Position numbers and translations under genes: made by a program
Part shown: positions 1 to 19,689 of the stretch, piece by piece
How the letters are laid out: the number at the start of each line of letters is the position of its first letter
Position numbering within the stretch: position 1 is the first letter of the stretch
The notes under the pieces: generated by a model
The model's input: only the letters and a program-made list of their open reading frames with translations
The model's database searches: none
Told to the model about the DNA's origin: nothing
Assembly: GCA_030248295.1 (NCBI GenBank)
Contig: JASANH010000032.1
Coordinates: forward strand, 79,808 to 143,807
Length of the DNA: 64,000 nt
Source: Mesodorylaimus sp. YZB2_4
Taxonomy: Eukaryota; Nematoda; Enoplea; Dorylaimida; Dorylaimidae
Reading direction: 5' to 3'

Positions 1-734
1 TTTGTTTCGCCTGTCTATTTACTGTAAACTACTTCAGGCATCCTGAGAAGTCGCATTTTATCAGCATAATGCCACCGGAGGCAATCGTGTACATGTGTTG
101 CCCATTTCTCCGAAATCGGCATGTTCCCCCCCCCCCCCCCCCCCCACACGCACGTGACCTTGTTATAAGCTGTCGCCTGAGCATCACCATCATGCATAGC
201 TATAATTCCAGTTTACAAAACTTTTATCAATCAATAGCTTCCACCTCAAAAATATTGTTTGTCTTAAGCGATGATAAAAATCACTTCATTCTCTAATTTA
301 AAGAGAAACAGATAGAAAATACAGATCTAATTTTTAATTCTGAATTTCCTTCTGCGTTGAGTGGGAAAATCACTGCGAGCGCACATTGATCATGCGGCGA
401 CACAACAAGCCACAAGATAAAAATAATAAATATTTGTATTTTATATATATTTTATTTTGATATATTATGTAGATTCATATCTACAGATAAAAATTGGAAG
501 TAATGTGCACAGCGACAATAGGTTTATCCAAATCAATGAAATATGCCTGGCTGCTTTGTGCATCATCCAAAAAGAACTACGGAACTGTATCTTACGTTAT
601 GACAGGCGTTATATGTTAAAAAATCCTGCAGCTGAAAAATTAATTAGAAATGTTTATGGCTCTTTTTTCAACATGAAATTAGATTAAATTTACATAAAAG
701 ATTTGTCCCCCCCCCCCCCCTCAAATCGACTTAC
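1..734. other. Probable intron or flank of the DEG/ENaC-like gene; no further exon resolved
   Basis: This sequence lies downstream, on the minus strand, of the splice donor that ends the channel exon at 735. It is AT-rich and contains two long C runs (20 C at 126-145, 14 C at 707-720). I looked for a second channel exon on the minus strand. Acceptor-like TTTTTCAG sequences exist near 640, but no reading frame in the required phase stays open. Confidence 0.4.
126..145. repeat. Homopolymer of 20 C
   Basis: Twenty consecutive C. Other mono-C or mono-G runs of 10 or more in the window are at 707-720 (14 C), 3006-3018 (13 C), 11586-11598 (13 G), 20985-21001 (17 G), 29285-29296 (12 G) and 51034-51043 (10 G). 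Confidence 0.95.
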
Positions 735-1057
735 CACCCAGCCAAAAATCGATCGCTTTCATTGGGTGTCAGTGCATTCATCGGCAATTTTTGCCAATCA
801 TTTTTCAAACAGATGTTAATATCGGGCAAATAATATATTTTATCTCTTTCAATGGACACTTTAGTCACCACTGGAGTGTCTAGAAATTCCCAAATAATAT
901 GCGCAATAAAGAGAATAGTCAAGGCGATGGAGAGGATAATAAGCATCGACCAGCAGGCTCGTGTGCTCCGTCGTTTGGCCAAGTACGCTTGTCTTATCCC
1001 GGGGATCAAATCTTCGTCCGCAAGTTTAGATAAAAGAATATTGTAGCGTAATTTCAT
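735..1057 (-). CDS. DEG/ENaC-family cation channel, N-terminal exon only
   Basis: The exon starts at an ATG (1055-1057), encodes 107 codons plus two bases, and ends at a GTAAGT donor (734-729). The protein begins with a short cytoplasmic segment, then one strongly hydrophobic helix at about residues 36-60. This is followed by an extracellular stretch containing L-P-D-I-N-I-C, which matches the position and spacing of the F-P-A-V-T-I-C-N block after TM1 in degenerins and epithelial sodium channels. Family members are trimeric, amiloride-sensitive or ligand-gated sodium channels of the plasma membrane, with a large cysteine-rich ectodomain and a second transmembrane helix. Those later exons would lie at lower coordinates and beyond the window edge. 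No other family with this TM1 plus ICN pattern came to mind, but only about a fifth of the protein is visible. Confidence 0.6.
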
Positions 1058-2349
1058 TTTTCTTCCACTCGAAACGCAGGTTATGCTTTCACAGTCGTGG
1101 CCGGAGACTCTGGTGGAAGAGCGCGAGAAGACAGAAAAAGACAGCCGAAATATTAGATCTCTGATTCTATAAAAATAGAAGAAGCTTATTTTTGCATCAA
1201 CAGCTCAGCTTCACGTGGAGACTCAAATATGTGAGGTCGATTGTGCTCACTGGGGTCCGTACATACACGCCACTGGTATGGACGATATTGGCGTGTGTGA
1301 AACTTGTTTTTCTCTCCTGTCGAGCGAATTGAATCCGCTAGAGAGCTATGGGATGTTATTCTGGAATGGTATACACTAGTTCAGTCGTAGAGTGCTAATC
1401 AATTGTGGTACCTACCCTGCTATGTCAACGGTTAGTGAACGAATGACGCTGTTCTATTGTCGCGAACCCCTGTTTAGTAGCGAGAGGCGTCACAATGTGG
1501 AAATTCGGTGCCACAATCGAATGACCTGGAAATGACCTTTCTGTTTTTTTGACAAGCGGTGTCTGCATCGCACAGGAATTTGTGCATGACTTTAACACAA
1601 AATGTGCAATACCACCACCAATACAAGAAACAAGTCGATTTTTGCCGTCGTCACAGCCAGAGATTAGTCCAGCCATCTTCTGGTTTCCGCTCATCATACA
1701 GTGGCTTAGACCGAGTCGTTTGATTTTTCTGCAATCACCTTATGGAACAAGTTACCAGTAGGCATAGCCGAGAGCAAGCTTGGGATGTTTTGATCGTCAA
1801 TCAAAAACATGATCTTGTAACTTTTCGATTGGTTTTTTTGCCTGGTTTGTCTCTTCCTTAGCCAATACTCATCCAGGTTGTTTTTTAGTTTTCAATGTTC
1901 TGTTCTTTTTCATGTCTTTCAATGCCTGATTGCGGTGTAACTGCTCATTGAAAGTAAAGTCAGAAGTCATAAGTGCAATAGTTGACAAGAACCACTCCAC
2001 ACTGAATGCCACAGAAACCAATGAGTCGATAGCTAGACCAGGAATAAAAAACTGTCTGATTTGCAATGCTTTTAATCAAAAAGCAGAATCTCAGCGATCG
2101 CTCAACTTTAATATTATTGTCGATATTAATATCATTACATGTTTAGAATTTAAAAATTTAACAAGTGATTTTCAGGTAGCTGTGCGTATGACAAGGCGGT
2201 CGACACAACAAGTGTGCGCGGATGAGTAATTACAGTATGCTTCCTATAGAATCACTCTCACTCAAATCAAATCAATCGATTTTGCATGCACTGGCATAGC
2301 TCAAAAATTCCTGCATTTGATCCAATCGATGACACAATCGATCTAATCC
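1058..2349. other. Intergenic region between the channel and CYFIP genes
   Basis: This is the shared upstream region of two divergently oriented genes, the channel exon on the minus strand and CYFIP on the plus strand. The ORFs in it have no splice context, no recognisable motif and overlap one another. I see no gene or repeat that I can support. Confidence 0.4.
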
Positions 2350-2351
2350 AG
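2342..2351 (+). promoter_or_regulatory. Possible trans-splice (or 5' UTR) acceptor before CYFIP
   Basis: TCTAATCCAG ends five bases before the CYFIP start codon. An acceptor this close to an ATG is typical of spliced-leader trans-splicing in nematodes. A conventional upstream non-coding exon is an equal possibility from sequence alone. Confidence 0.3.
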
Positions 2352-2356
2352 AAGCT

Positions 2357-11253
<8,897 letters not shown>

Positions 11254-11494
11254 AGTGCAGGCTATGTTATCGGGTGTGATTATGGTTCAGCTATTGTCTA
11301 GGTGCGAGTTAATTGGTTTGTAAGTTATCCTATTTGATTATTCTGATGATCAGTGCAGTGGCAATAAGTAAACATGTTGTACATGGGGCAGTGATGACTG
11401 GTCGATCAGGTTTGTGCCTGGTGTGTATTTGAGTGGTAAAATTAGAGGTGGGTAATACAAGTGATTGATTACAGGTGATCGGCATTGTTCGAAA
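11254..11494 (+). promoter_or_regulatory. Short intercistronic region between CYFIP and dynamitin
   Basis: Only 241 bp separate the CYFIP stop from the first in-frame dynamitin ATG. It contains no AATAAA. An acceptor-like TTGATTACAG ends 20 bp before the dynamitin ATG. This is the arrangement expected of a nematode operon in which the downstream mRNA is trans-spliced, although a small upstream coding exon for dynamitin could also hide here. Confidence 0.45.
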
Positions 11495-14331
11495 ATGCAA
11501 GAAGATATTTATGAGACGTCGGATTTGCCTGAGAGTGATCAAGTGCAGGCGAGAGAGGTGAGTGGTAGGTTAGAGAAAGCGTGGCGGGGGGGGGGGGGAT
11601 GCGTGAACTTGACTGTCATCGTCTTGTAGCCCATCCTGTTCAAGGTCTAACCAGTGACACTGTTGGATAGGTGCCTGTGTTTCTGATAGTCTGCATTTAA
11701 CTCTTGGAGGCTGCGGTAAACCAGGTGCAAAGTTTTCCCAAATGTAGTTGCCGGGTCCCTGTCGTAGCTGATGGTTTTGAGGGGATAATGGCGGATGAGG
11801 AGCTGTTGTCATGTGTCAGTTCTACACAGCTTACATACTGAATACTGATGCCTGCAATTCAAGCGCTATGTTGGATGCGATTTGTTGTGAGGCAGTGTTC
11901 ATTCTTTCCAGGAAACCTTTGATAGCGAACACATCGAGAAGACTCGTTTGAATGTTTCTAGTGCGTACGAGGCGTTTAAAGGCAAACATTTGGACACTGA
12001 TGGAGTTGGTAAGCATTGTTTTACCACACTTATTTTTCTGCCGCCTGTCACTGCTTGCTGTTGTGATAACTACTGTACAGTGGGACAATGTAACCGCACT
12101 GCCCGGCCGGTGGGTTTAGTGCTTCCAGCTTTGTCGCTGCACTAGCCAGCTGGTGCAGGCACGGCACCGTGCTTTGCTGAGAAAGAGAGATGCGGTTTCC
12201 TTCTCTGGGTAGAGCAACGTGGTCGTCGCTTCTTCTGGGGATGGGAGGAAGGTAATCCTGCCGCCTGGTGGTCCATGGCGAGTGAGAGGATTATCGATCT
12301 TAAGTGACTGGGAAAGTCAACCCATCTGGTTGATGTTTCAGTCGCAGATGTATTCCCAGACCTGCCTTCCTCCAATCGGAGTTTTTGACCCGTTGATTTT
12401 GTCTTCCACATTCTGTCTTACCCCTGCTGGGCGTGGTTACAAGCAACCTTTTCCTGAACCAGCGACTGAGGGACTTATCGTCACTGATGCTTGCTTACTG
12501 ATCATAATCCAGTAGTTATAGTTTATTTTGAAATTGAGATTTTAGATTCCTCGTTTTTAGATTTCTCCGATTCCGCTGGTCCGCAGTGGCGTCGAGGTTA
12601 TGGAGCTGGTCGATTTGTTGTGGAATTGGTAAGATGTGTTTTGGGGTTTGTAGACGAATGGATGGGTCACACTTACGTATGAGCCCCAAGACCTCTGTGC
12701 TATGAATGTGTGTCGCGACACCATCTTTTTCTCACCGCAGTCTTCACGAAATATGAGCGAACCCGAAACGCCACTTCAACAATTCAATCGTCTTCAGCAT
12801 GAGATTATGGAATTGTCAGAGAAAGTGCGGGATGTTCGGGTGAGTGAGGGTTGTGCTTGGCCACGGTGTCTGAAAAGACATGAGTCCTTTCTTAGCAAAA
12901 AGCTGAGTCAGATGCTGCCGCGGAGAAAGCAGCAGGCGAACTAACTGTGAGCGATGTGACTCATTTGCAACAGCAATTGAAACAATTGCAAATCGAGCAA
13001 ATTATTGGCCAAAAGGCATCCGTAAATTTGGCTGATCCACATGCGGCTGTGGCTAAGTAAGTCATTTGAGATTTCATGAAAGATTTTTTTTGAAAATTGT
13101 TAAAATTTTGCAGAAATATCGCCGACGCACTGACGAAAATCAAAACTTCGAAGGAAGGAGGTGCCAAGTCAGGCAAGCCCACCGGACCGTCCGGACATGT
13201 GACCTATGAATTGTACGCCCATCCAGATCAATCGCAAAACGCTCAACAGAATAAAGCTGTCGAATTGGACTCCCGGTTGGCCAGGTTGGAACAAGCTCTA
13301 GGTGCTGACCCGGCCAAGCTAGTAAGAGGACGTTGTCTCACGTGAGGCAGCTTTTTTATCATATTGATTTGGCCAGGATTGCAGATCTACTGTATCATAA
13401 CTGCGACGGCTCGCCTTCCTGGCTTCTATCAGGGGCTGGCAGGCAAACATGACTTTTCTATTCTTCATGTCATGTTCATGTTCATGTTTTACCACATCAC
13501 CAAACGCGTATGCGCACGAAAGGGTGAAGGGATACATTTTACGCGAAATGATTTACCGGCCCGCGAGTCGAACACTCACCCTCTGTTCACTGCCAAGTTT
13601 TTTTAGGCTGCTCTGGCTAGTGGTACTCAAGGAAAATCGATTGTTGTAAGTCTCACTTGACTGATCCATGGTCACCCTGGTCAAAAGATGGTTATTTTTT
13701 CAGGATGTCGTCGAGGGCTTGGAACAGCGGTTACAGCTTCTCGATTTGAATAACTTGGAGTTGGTGGAAGGACGTTTGGTGGTGTTATCGCAGAAATTGA
13801 TTGGACTTTCCGAAAAGAAGCCTGTGTTGGATGCTGAACAAGCTGCAAAAGTAGTTTTCTGATGAAATATGATTTGCAGGTTGGTAGTTTAGGGAAGACT
13901 ATTTGAATTTTAGGTGAATGAATTGTACGATATGCTAAAACGTTGGGACACGTATTGCGCCTCCTTACCGCTGTTGGTGCAACGAATGCAGGCCTTGAAG
14001 GACATTCATGAACAAGGTATTCCATTTTGGGTGATCTCTTAGAAAGAGATAATTTGTAAGAATACTACGTATCTTGAATGATCTTTTGTTGTAGCATTGC
14101 AATTTAGTCAGTCGTTGACTCATTTGGATGGTGTTCAGCAAGAGATTGCCAAGACATTGGATGCTGATGGGACATTGTTGAATGAAGTCAGTTTTCGAAA
14201 AATGATCAGTTCTTGCTGCCAGTTTTATATAATCGAACTTTTAGGTCAAGTCTACACTTCAGCAGAATTTAGACATAATTCGAGCCAATTGCGATAATAT
14301 TGAGAAACGTTTGAAAACGTTGGGGAAATGA
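11495..14331 (+). CDS. dnc-2: Dynamitin, dynactin subunit 2 (p50), 11 exons
   Basis: Exons: 11495-11557 (first ATG chosen), 11912-12008, 12561-12628, 12741-12839, 12896-13056, 13114-13321, 13607-13645, 13704-13850, 13914-14016, 14095-14186, 14245-14331. They join to 387 codons plus TGA (human p50 is about 401). Matches to the family include the D-I-Y-E-T-S-D-L-P-E start, a VTYELYAHPDQ-like block near residue 205, and the C-terminal run ending KRLKTLGK. Most of the protein is predicted coiled coil. Dynamitin forms the shoulder of dynactin, the cofactor that couples cytoplasmic dynein to cargo. Family members usually have about 12 further residues before the YET motif; I could not find them, so the true start may be slightly upstream or the N-terminus is shorter. 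Intron 2 (12009-12560) shows nothing I can name. Confidence 0.93.
13455..13600 (-). repeat. SINE-2-like fragment in dynamitin intron 6
   Basis: It contains an ATGTTCATGTTCATG tail, TACCACATCACCAAACGCG and a GAGTCGAACACTC B-box in minus orientation. It resembles the copy at 20935-21050. It ends almost exactly at the intron's 3' splice site (AG at 13605-13606). Confidence 0.6.
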
Positions 14332-14512
14332 GAAAAGGTTTGTTATTTAGAAGGGCCATTTTTTACCAGCTATTATTTTTGGATGAGCTAATGTGGCTTG
14401 TAAGAGTTTTTCGCTTTTGTGTGCGCAAAGCCAATGTGAAGTGGAAGTCATTTAAAAATGGTGTGGATGAACGAACGTTTAAAAACACGCAGTTATGGCT
14501 GACGAATTGTAA

Positions 14513-14518
14513 AATAAA
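14513..14518 (+). terminator. Poly(A) signal AATAAA for dynamitin
   Basis: A perfect AATAAA lies 182 bp past the dynamitin stop codon. It is the first AATAAA after the CYFIP coding region on this strand outside introns. Confidence 0.6.
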
Positions 14519-14950
14519 GTGCTGTTAATGGGTTCAAAGTAAAGTGAAGAGGATTTTTATGAGTTTTATAATTGTCGCCTTTTAAAATGCCTGCAAATAG
14601 GAAACTATACACATGAAAATGCCCATTAAAAAAGCTTTCGAATTTTTTTCTGCTGTAAAAGAAAGTTTCTCTTTGAGAGTTGGCGGAAACTTGACTGACG
14701 GTGAAAAAAATTTTTGCGCCAACTGTGGTACGGTAACTATTTGATGTTAAAAAAGTGACATTTCTACAGTTTGACAGTTTTTTACATTTTTGAACAATAC
14801 TTTTTCCGTTAGTAGTCTCTTTTTAGGCGCGACGCCAGCGCCTAAAACACTAAACCGCAGACTTGGGTGATATCCATCCAATTGGCTAAAAAAATTTTGT
14901 TTTTTGAAGTTTTTAGGAAGTTTTAGCAGCAAAGCTTTGGCGGAGAGAAA

Positions 14951-15667
14951 ATGCACACTTTGGTTCACTTTCTTGCCCTAATCGCCCACACATTCGGGAA
15001 GGCGACCCTTACTGAAAAAACCATCAGTTTCGAACTACTTGAAAATGACTTGGATTGGCCTTTGCCCGATTTATTCGACCCCGGTCAACTGATGTATCAT
15101 GGCGTCCATTGCTACATGCAAATGCAAGATTTCAAACAAAGTGATCGAGTGGCCGTCCAACATCGACGCCATTGTCGGCAATCGATTGCAAGGGCGCTTC
15201 ATTTCTTGGAAAAGGATCGTCAATTCCACAAAAGTAGTCCTTGGGTTTGTGATTTGCTGGAAACGTTTCGTCAAATGTCCAAAGCCCATTATCAGACTTT
15301 TGATGTATTCGATTATTACCAAGTACCAGAACCGGGGTTTTTGTCAGCAAAGTTGCGAGCGAAGTTGTTGAAAAAGTCGGAAATACCAAATCCGATCGCT
15401 CAAGCTAAAGATCAATATCACGCCTATGTGATATTGGCCACGCGAAGTTTTGCCGCTTTATTGAATAAAAACGAAACTGGGCCGGGATCGATAAATGAAA
15501 TGGAGCAAAAATATTTACAGCAATTGGAGAGCGATTACGCGGTTGGATTTCAAGCGTTGGCTGTTTATTGCAGAGTGGGAGGAAAAATCGAGGAAATCAA
15601 GAAGGCCTTGAGTAAATCGGCGAGTGTGGATAAGGATCGGGTTGAGGGGACTGTGCAGGGACCGTGA
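14951..15667 (+). CDS. Unrecognised 238-residue protein, single ORF
   Basis: An uninterrupted ATG-to-TGA frame in the same orientation as dynamitin. It is preceded by TTTTTAG acceptor-like sites 20-40 bp upstream. The protein looks mostly helical, with many aromatic and charged residues. It has a hydrophobic first 15 residues that could be a weak signal sequence or the inside of a larger protein, a central Q/H/R-rich segment and a C-terminal lysine/aspartate-rich segment (EEIKKALSKSASVDK). No catalytic motif or known domain is recognised. The AT-rich stretch 14520-14950 before it has no gene. It could be the last exon of a longer gene, but no convincing upstream exon was found. No AATAAA follows closely. 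Confidence 0.45.
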   Translation: MHTLVHFLALIAHTFGKATLTEKTISFELLENDLDWPLPDLFDPGQLMYHGVHCYMQMQDFKQSDRVAVQHRRHCRQSIARALHFLEKDRQFHKSSPWVCDLLETFRQMSKAHYQTFDVFDYYQVPEPGFLSAKLRAKLLKKSEIPNPIAQAKDQYHAYVILATRSFAALLNKNETGPGSINEMEQKYLQQLESDYAVGFQALAVYCRVGGKIEEIKKALSKSASVDKDRVEGTVQGP

Positions 15668-15911
15668 TGGGGGCCAACCTACAGTAGTGCACAAGAATAT
15701 TAAAAAGATTTTGCACACATAGACTGGTCAGAATAGTCAGAGGTCTCTTGACAGAGTGTTGTAATATTCTTAGGTCTAAAGGGAATATTCGAGAGGAATG
15801 CTTTTGTGGAGGTGGGGATTTAAAACTCAAATCAAACCTGTACATTGCAAGCAAGCATGAAGCTCTCACAACGAACCATTTCACAGCTCTCGTACAATGC
15901 AAGGTTTTAAT

Positions 15912-16074
15912 CATGTCATGTCATATTTTATCCATAGCCAAGCACCATACAGCGCACTCGAGGGCTAAGGGACACACATTTGACAATCATTTTGTGTGGA
16001 GTCGAACACTGCCCTCTAAGTGCGCACCCAGCGTGAGAGGCAGACACCTTAACCCGCAAGGCTACGACCCCGGT
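15912..16074 (-). repeat. SINE-2 copy, the best preserved
   Basis: On the minus strand: a tRNA-like head GGGTCGTAGCCTTGCGG (A-box), then GTGTCTGCCTCTCACGCTGG, GTGTTCGACTCC (B-box), a middle CTTAGCCCTCGAGTGCGC, and a tail of repeated ATGAC units (ATGACATGACATGA). This copy defines the family. Confidence 0.8.
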
Positions 16075-16567
16075 GAAATTTTATTTCATTTTTTCACGTT
16101 TTCGAATCTTTTTTACTTTTTTTTTAATTTTCCGAAAATTTTTCCATTTTTTTTACCTCCACAATTTCCTCAATATTTTTTCACACACGTATGACATTTA
16201 AGAGAGACGCATTAACACATCCTACAAACCGTGACATAGCTGAGCTCTGAGCAAATGGCGAAATGATTCAGACCGGCGGCAAAATAAATTTAAGGCAAGA
16301 TAAAATAGCATGTTGTCGTCTTTAAAGCAAAAAATACCCACAAATGTAGTTTGATAGAATCTTGTCTGAGCATGACGGAGCAGAGCACCAGGAGGAGAAC
16401 ACTCGTAATATAAAAGATCATCCAATAATCCAAAATGTTGTAAAATCAATGTAGATGTTTAATTGTTAAAGCTAGCCTGGTCAAAAGAACGTCGGTAAAA
16501 AAATGTTTGTCGATACATAGCGTCAATGGGCAGTCGAAGAAAGCAAAAATGTACAAACTCACACTCA
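16075..16567. other. AT-rich intergenic sequence
   Basis: It begins with T-rich, low-complexity sequence (16080-16190). No gene or known repeat is recognised. Confidence 0.4.
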
Positions 16568-16993
16568 CAAGGGAGCATCGCCAACCGTTAAGTCGACTTT
16601 GAGAAACCAAAAATTGTAATGTGTTCCTCGGTGCAAAAGAAAGCTATGTGCAAAATATTAGAGGCGTCTGGCCAACTGGTCAGTTGTGGTCAGCGTCCAA
16701 AGTCCCGAATTTTTGTGAGTTAACGAAGCTAAGCGTTTCCAAACTAGATTTTTGGGTTCAGAGTTCCGAGTTTAAGCTTCCAACACTCGGGTTTGGGGTT
16801 TGTTTCTGAGAAAACCCCAAAAAATCCAGCAGAATTTGAAAATTTCACTGCACTCTTCGCGCTGACCAGAACTGACTACTGTAGTTGGCCAAACGCCTTT
16901 AATACTTTGCATAGAGCTCTCTTTTGCACCTAGGAACATGTCACAATTTTTGGTTTTGCAAAATTCGACTTGACGGTTGGCGATGTTCCCTTG
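16568..16993. mobile_element. Foldback MITE with ~130-bp terminal inverted repeats, copy 1
   Basis: The left arm (16568-~16696) begins CAAGGGAGCATCGCCAACCG and the right arm (~16857-16993) ends CGGTTGGCGATGTTCCCTTG. The arms can be followed for about 130 bp, including a GAGGCGTCTGGCC / GGCCAAACGCC core. About 160 bp of unrelated sequence lies between them. No ORF is present, so it is non-autonomous. A diverged second copy is at 33560-34004. Confidence 0.8.
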
Positions 16994-17090
16994 TCAGACA
17001 TTTTTCTTTCATATTTTCTACAATTGTCACACTGCATCTTTAATCATAATGTCATAATCAATTCAAACAATAGGGCTGCCACTTTTAAAA

Positions 17091-17534
17091 CTACCTAACG
17101 GTCGGCCAAACGAAATGCGCTCGATTCATGTCCAGAGTTCTGCCGACGTAATGAGGGCCTCCTGAACCTCCTGGTCGACCATCGCCATTTCCACCATCAG
17201 ATCCAACGGCACCTCCTCCTCCAAGCACCGAGTCTTCACGGATAGCAGTTTCCAGCACGTCTCTCGTTATCTGCATGGTATTCTGCAGCAGATTTTCCGC
17301 ACTGACGATGATTCGACGAAGACTCCACTCATACGATTCTCTTTGCAGTTGTTGTCCGTGTGTATTTCGCCAGGTGCTGTAGATCATGCAAGTGATGGCG
17401 ACGCCGAGCAGTTGATTCGACTTTTCCTTCAACAGAAATATGCAATTTTCGTTGCGAGTTGGTATCAAACTGGCTGTACGGCCATTAATGTTGAGAGAAA
17501 AGCGATGGAAGCTTTGTGCAAAAAAGTCGAGCCT
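17091..17534 (-). CDS. Possible last exon of an unrecognised gene
   Basis: An open minus-strand frame of about 147 codons begins after a TCTCTAG acceptor-like site and ends at the stop at 17091. It contains one hydrophobic stretch (LLGVAITCMIYS), a charged, probably helical segment, and a Gly-rich tail (GGGGAVGSDGGNGDGRPGG). There is no ATG near its start, so if real it is a terminal exon. Upstream splice partners were not convincing because stops appear in the required phase. It lies downstream of the GPCR on the same strand but is not needed to complete it. Confidence 0.3.
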   Translation of the reverse strand, partial: RLDFFAQSFHRFSLNINGRTASLIPTRNENCIFLLKEKSNQLLGVAITCMIYSTWRNTHGQQLQRESYEWSLRRIIVSAENLLQNTMQITRDVLETAIREDSVLGGGGAVGSDGGNGDGRPGGSGGPHYVGRTLDMNRAHFVWPTVR

Positions 17535-17775
17535 TCTAGAGACTTGAAAATGGTTGTTTACTGCAAAAGATAATACGTTTTAATCATTGGCAGGCATTCT
17601 TTTCGCAGACCAACTTTTTTTATCACTTACAAGATGTTTTATATCAGCGAAGGATAAGAATGACAAACAAGAGAACAGCTTCTTTAATAACCGATGATTT
17701 AGAGCATCTTAAACCGATCACTGGAAAAATCTCATCATCGATTAAACTCACTGTTTTTTGTGATTAAACTTCCCT

Positions 17776-18780
17776 TCAGTCTTCACTCGCTTTTGAACAC
17801 CTGAAAAGATTTATCGTAGCTTTGCGAAAATGCTTATTGACAATTAGAGCGATATAAAAATCTGACACGTTCGATACTTGAATAATCGCATCCAATATGG
17901 GGGAAGCAGCGTCGATATAGCCGCATACAATAAACCACTCGGGCCAGATATAGATCATATAGAGAAAAGAGGCCTCGGCCATTGTGGCGATTGCCGCAAA
18001 AAACGATTGAGTAATTGCCAAAAGTAATAAAGTTTTTTCTCGTTGTTTTCGTATTCGTTCTTTTTTCAAATCATTTGGTGCTTGAAATATTTTCTTATTT
18101 TGTTTTTTATAACAGTATATCATAATTATATTGCATATTATCAAAGCTAATAAACCGAGAGTGCGTAGAATATTGCGAATATGAGCCGAGACATTGGCGA
18201 ATATTGAAGAAGAAAATTCAAGATCATAATCACGTTTATATTTCCCATTTTCTAAAATTAAAGTCATCCGAAAACAATCGAATACGCTTGTGGTAATGCT
18301 TATAATGATACAAGTGGCATAGGCCCATTTTTGATGCAGTTGATGATTAAAAGATTTGTATCTCAGTGGCAAGGCTAAGGCCAACGCTCGATCGATCGAT
18401 AAAGCCAATGATGCGAAAAGTGAAGTACTAGCAGCCATTTGCATTATGGCCACGACTAAATGTGCCGAATACCACATCAGAGAATACGAATTTGTAAACC
18501 ATAAAACGCTAGATTTCTTATCAGACCAATGAAAATATACATAAATTAGGGCATCGACGGAAAGAACATAAATTAGCTCGCTTAACGTGCAAAATATTTG
18601 ATATCCGTAAGCTTTTTCTTGTTTTGCTTGTTTGTAGAAAATGTATAAAGGGATGAGATGACAAAGTAGACCCAAAATGAAATGTATGGGCGGCATAATA
18701 AAATAGGAAATATATTCAGCTTGGTCCACCATACGCCAATATGCCTCGCCCAAGTTGCAAGTGTCGTTCGTGGCTGACAT
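17776..18780 (-). CDS. Seven-transmembrane peptide-type GPCR, intronless
   Basis: A single 334-codon frame with seven hydrophobic segments, two possible N-glycosylation sites near the N-terminus or loops, and a short cytoplasmic tail. At the end of TM3 it has S-I-D-R-A in place of DRY. TM7 ends V-S-N-V-S-D-F-Y-I-A where rhodopsin-class receptors have NPxxY. The intracellular loop 3 is rich in K/R and Q. The overall layout resembles invertebrate FMRFamide-type neuropeptide receptors and the large nematode families related to them; I cannot assign a ligand. It would sit in the plasma membrane and couple to G proteins. The lack of introns stands out against its very intron-rich neighbours and could reflect retroposition. 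The codon bias is AT-leaning. Confidence 0.85.
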   Translation of the reverse strand: MSATNDTCNLGEAYWRMVDQAEYISYFIMPPIHFILGLLCHLIPLYIFYKQAKQEKAYGYQIFCTLSELIYVLSVDALIYVYFHWSDKKSSVLWFTNSYSLMWYSAHLVVAIMQMAASTSLFASLALSIDRALALALPLRYKSFNHQLHQKWAYATCIIISITTSVFDCFRMTLILENGKYKRDYDLEFSSSIFANVSAHIRNILRTLGLLALIICNIIMIYCYKKQNKKIFQAPNDLKKERIRKQREKTLLLLAITQSFFAAIATMAEASFLYMIYIWPEWFIVCGYIDAASPILDAIIQVSNVSDFYIALIVNKHFRKATINLFRCSKASED

Positions 18781-19689
18781 TGTAAGTCGCAGGACGTAGC
18801 TCTCCAGCCAGACTCAACCTTTCCTTTCCAACGAGGAACAAGCACTGACCTGCAAGCCTTGATCGTGAGAAGGGGACTAACGAAGATAGACTTTTCGTCG
18901 CAGTCAGTCCAGTTAATTGATCTCTGAGGGGCCCTGGAACACTTTCTAGCACTATCCTGAGGAATTCATGATTAGTCGTGACGAATCTGGCTAATAAGTT
19001 CATTACAGGGACCACAAGCGCCTTGTTCTGGCAGTGAATTCATAATGGCAAAGGGCCTTCCTTCTCGTGGGACAAAAGGATAAATTTGGTGATGGAAAGT
19101 TCTGACATTCAAGCTCTATATTGTCACGCGTGGATCGATAAGTGTAGATAAGCAAGTGGTTATCTCCCCGTAGTAGATTACAAAATGTGGAAAGTATCTT
19201 CTAGGCGTGTTTGCCTAGTCAGATTCAGAATATTACAACCAAGAAATCCATAAAGCGTTTGATTCAGCGATGGATCGCTAAACAGAGTTCGGCATAGACT
19301 AATTGAAAGCTTACTAGTTAAAAGTGGGTTTATCCCTCAGAGATGGGATTTGTTGCATGCGTGGAGCATTGCCTAAAGCTCGCATGGTGAGGTATTTTTG
19401 GCACGACCCATGTGTAGGGCGTGGGAGGTGATGAATGACCATTCTGTCTTCAACTATGTCGACAAGTGCGGGCGACCGCCGAACATTTTTAAGATCCAGA
19501 TCAAGCATGCTAGGACGAGTGTAAACATTAGTTTAGTGAAAGCAAGATGAAACAAGAAAATGTAGATGAATGCCACAATCTGGCGCGCCAGCAGAGTTCC
19601 AACAGGAGGTTCTCCAACAACCAAGTCTACTTAAAAAACCTTTCAGCAAAGTTGGCGTCTCATCGTTGGCCATACAAACCGCTTTTTCT
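18781..19689. other. Intergenic region upstream of the GPCR
   Basis: No gene, RNA or repeat is recognised. This is probably where the GPCR promoter lies. Confidence 0.4.

Noticed and set aside
457-687. Plus-strand 76-codon ORF
   Set aside because: No splice context, no motif and AT-rich chance composition. It lies in the probable intron of the channel gene.
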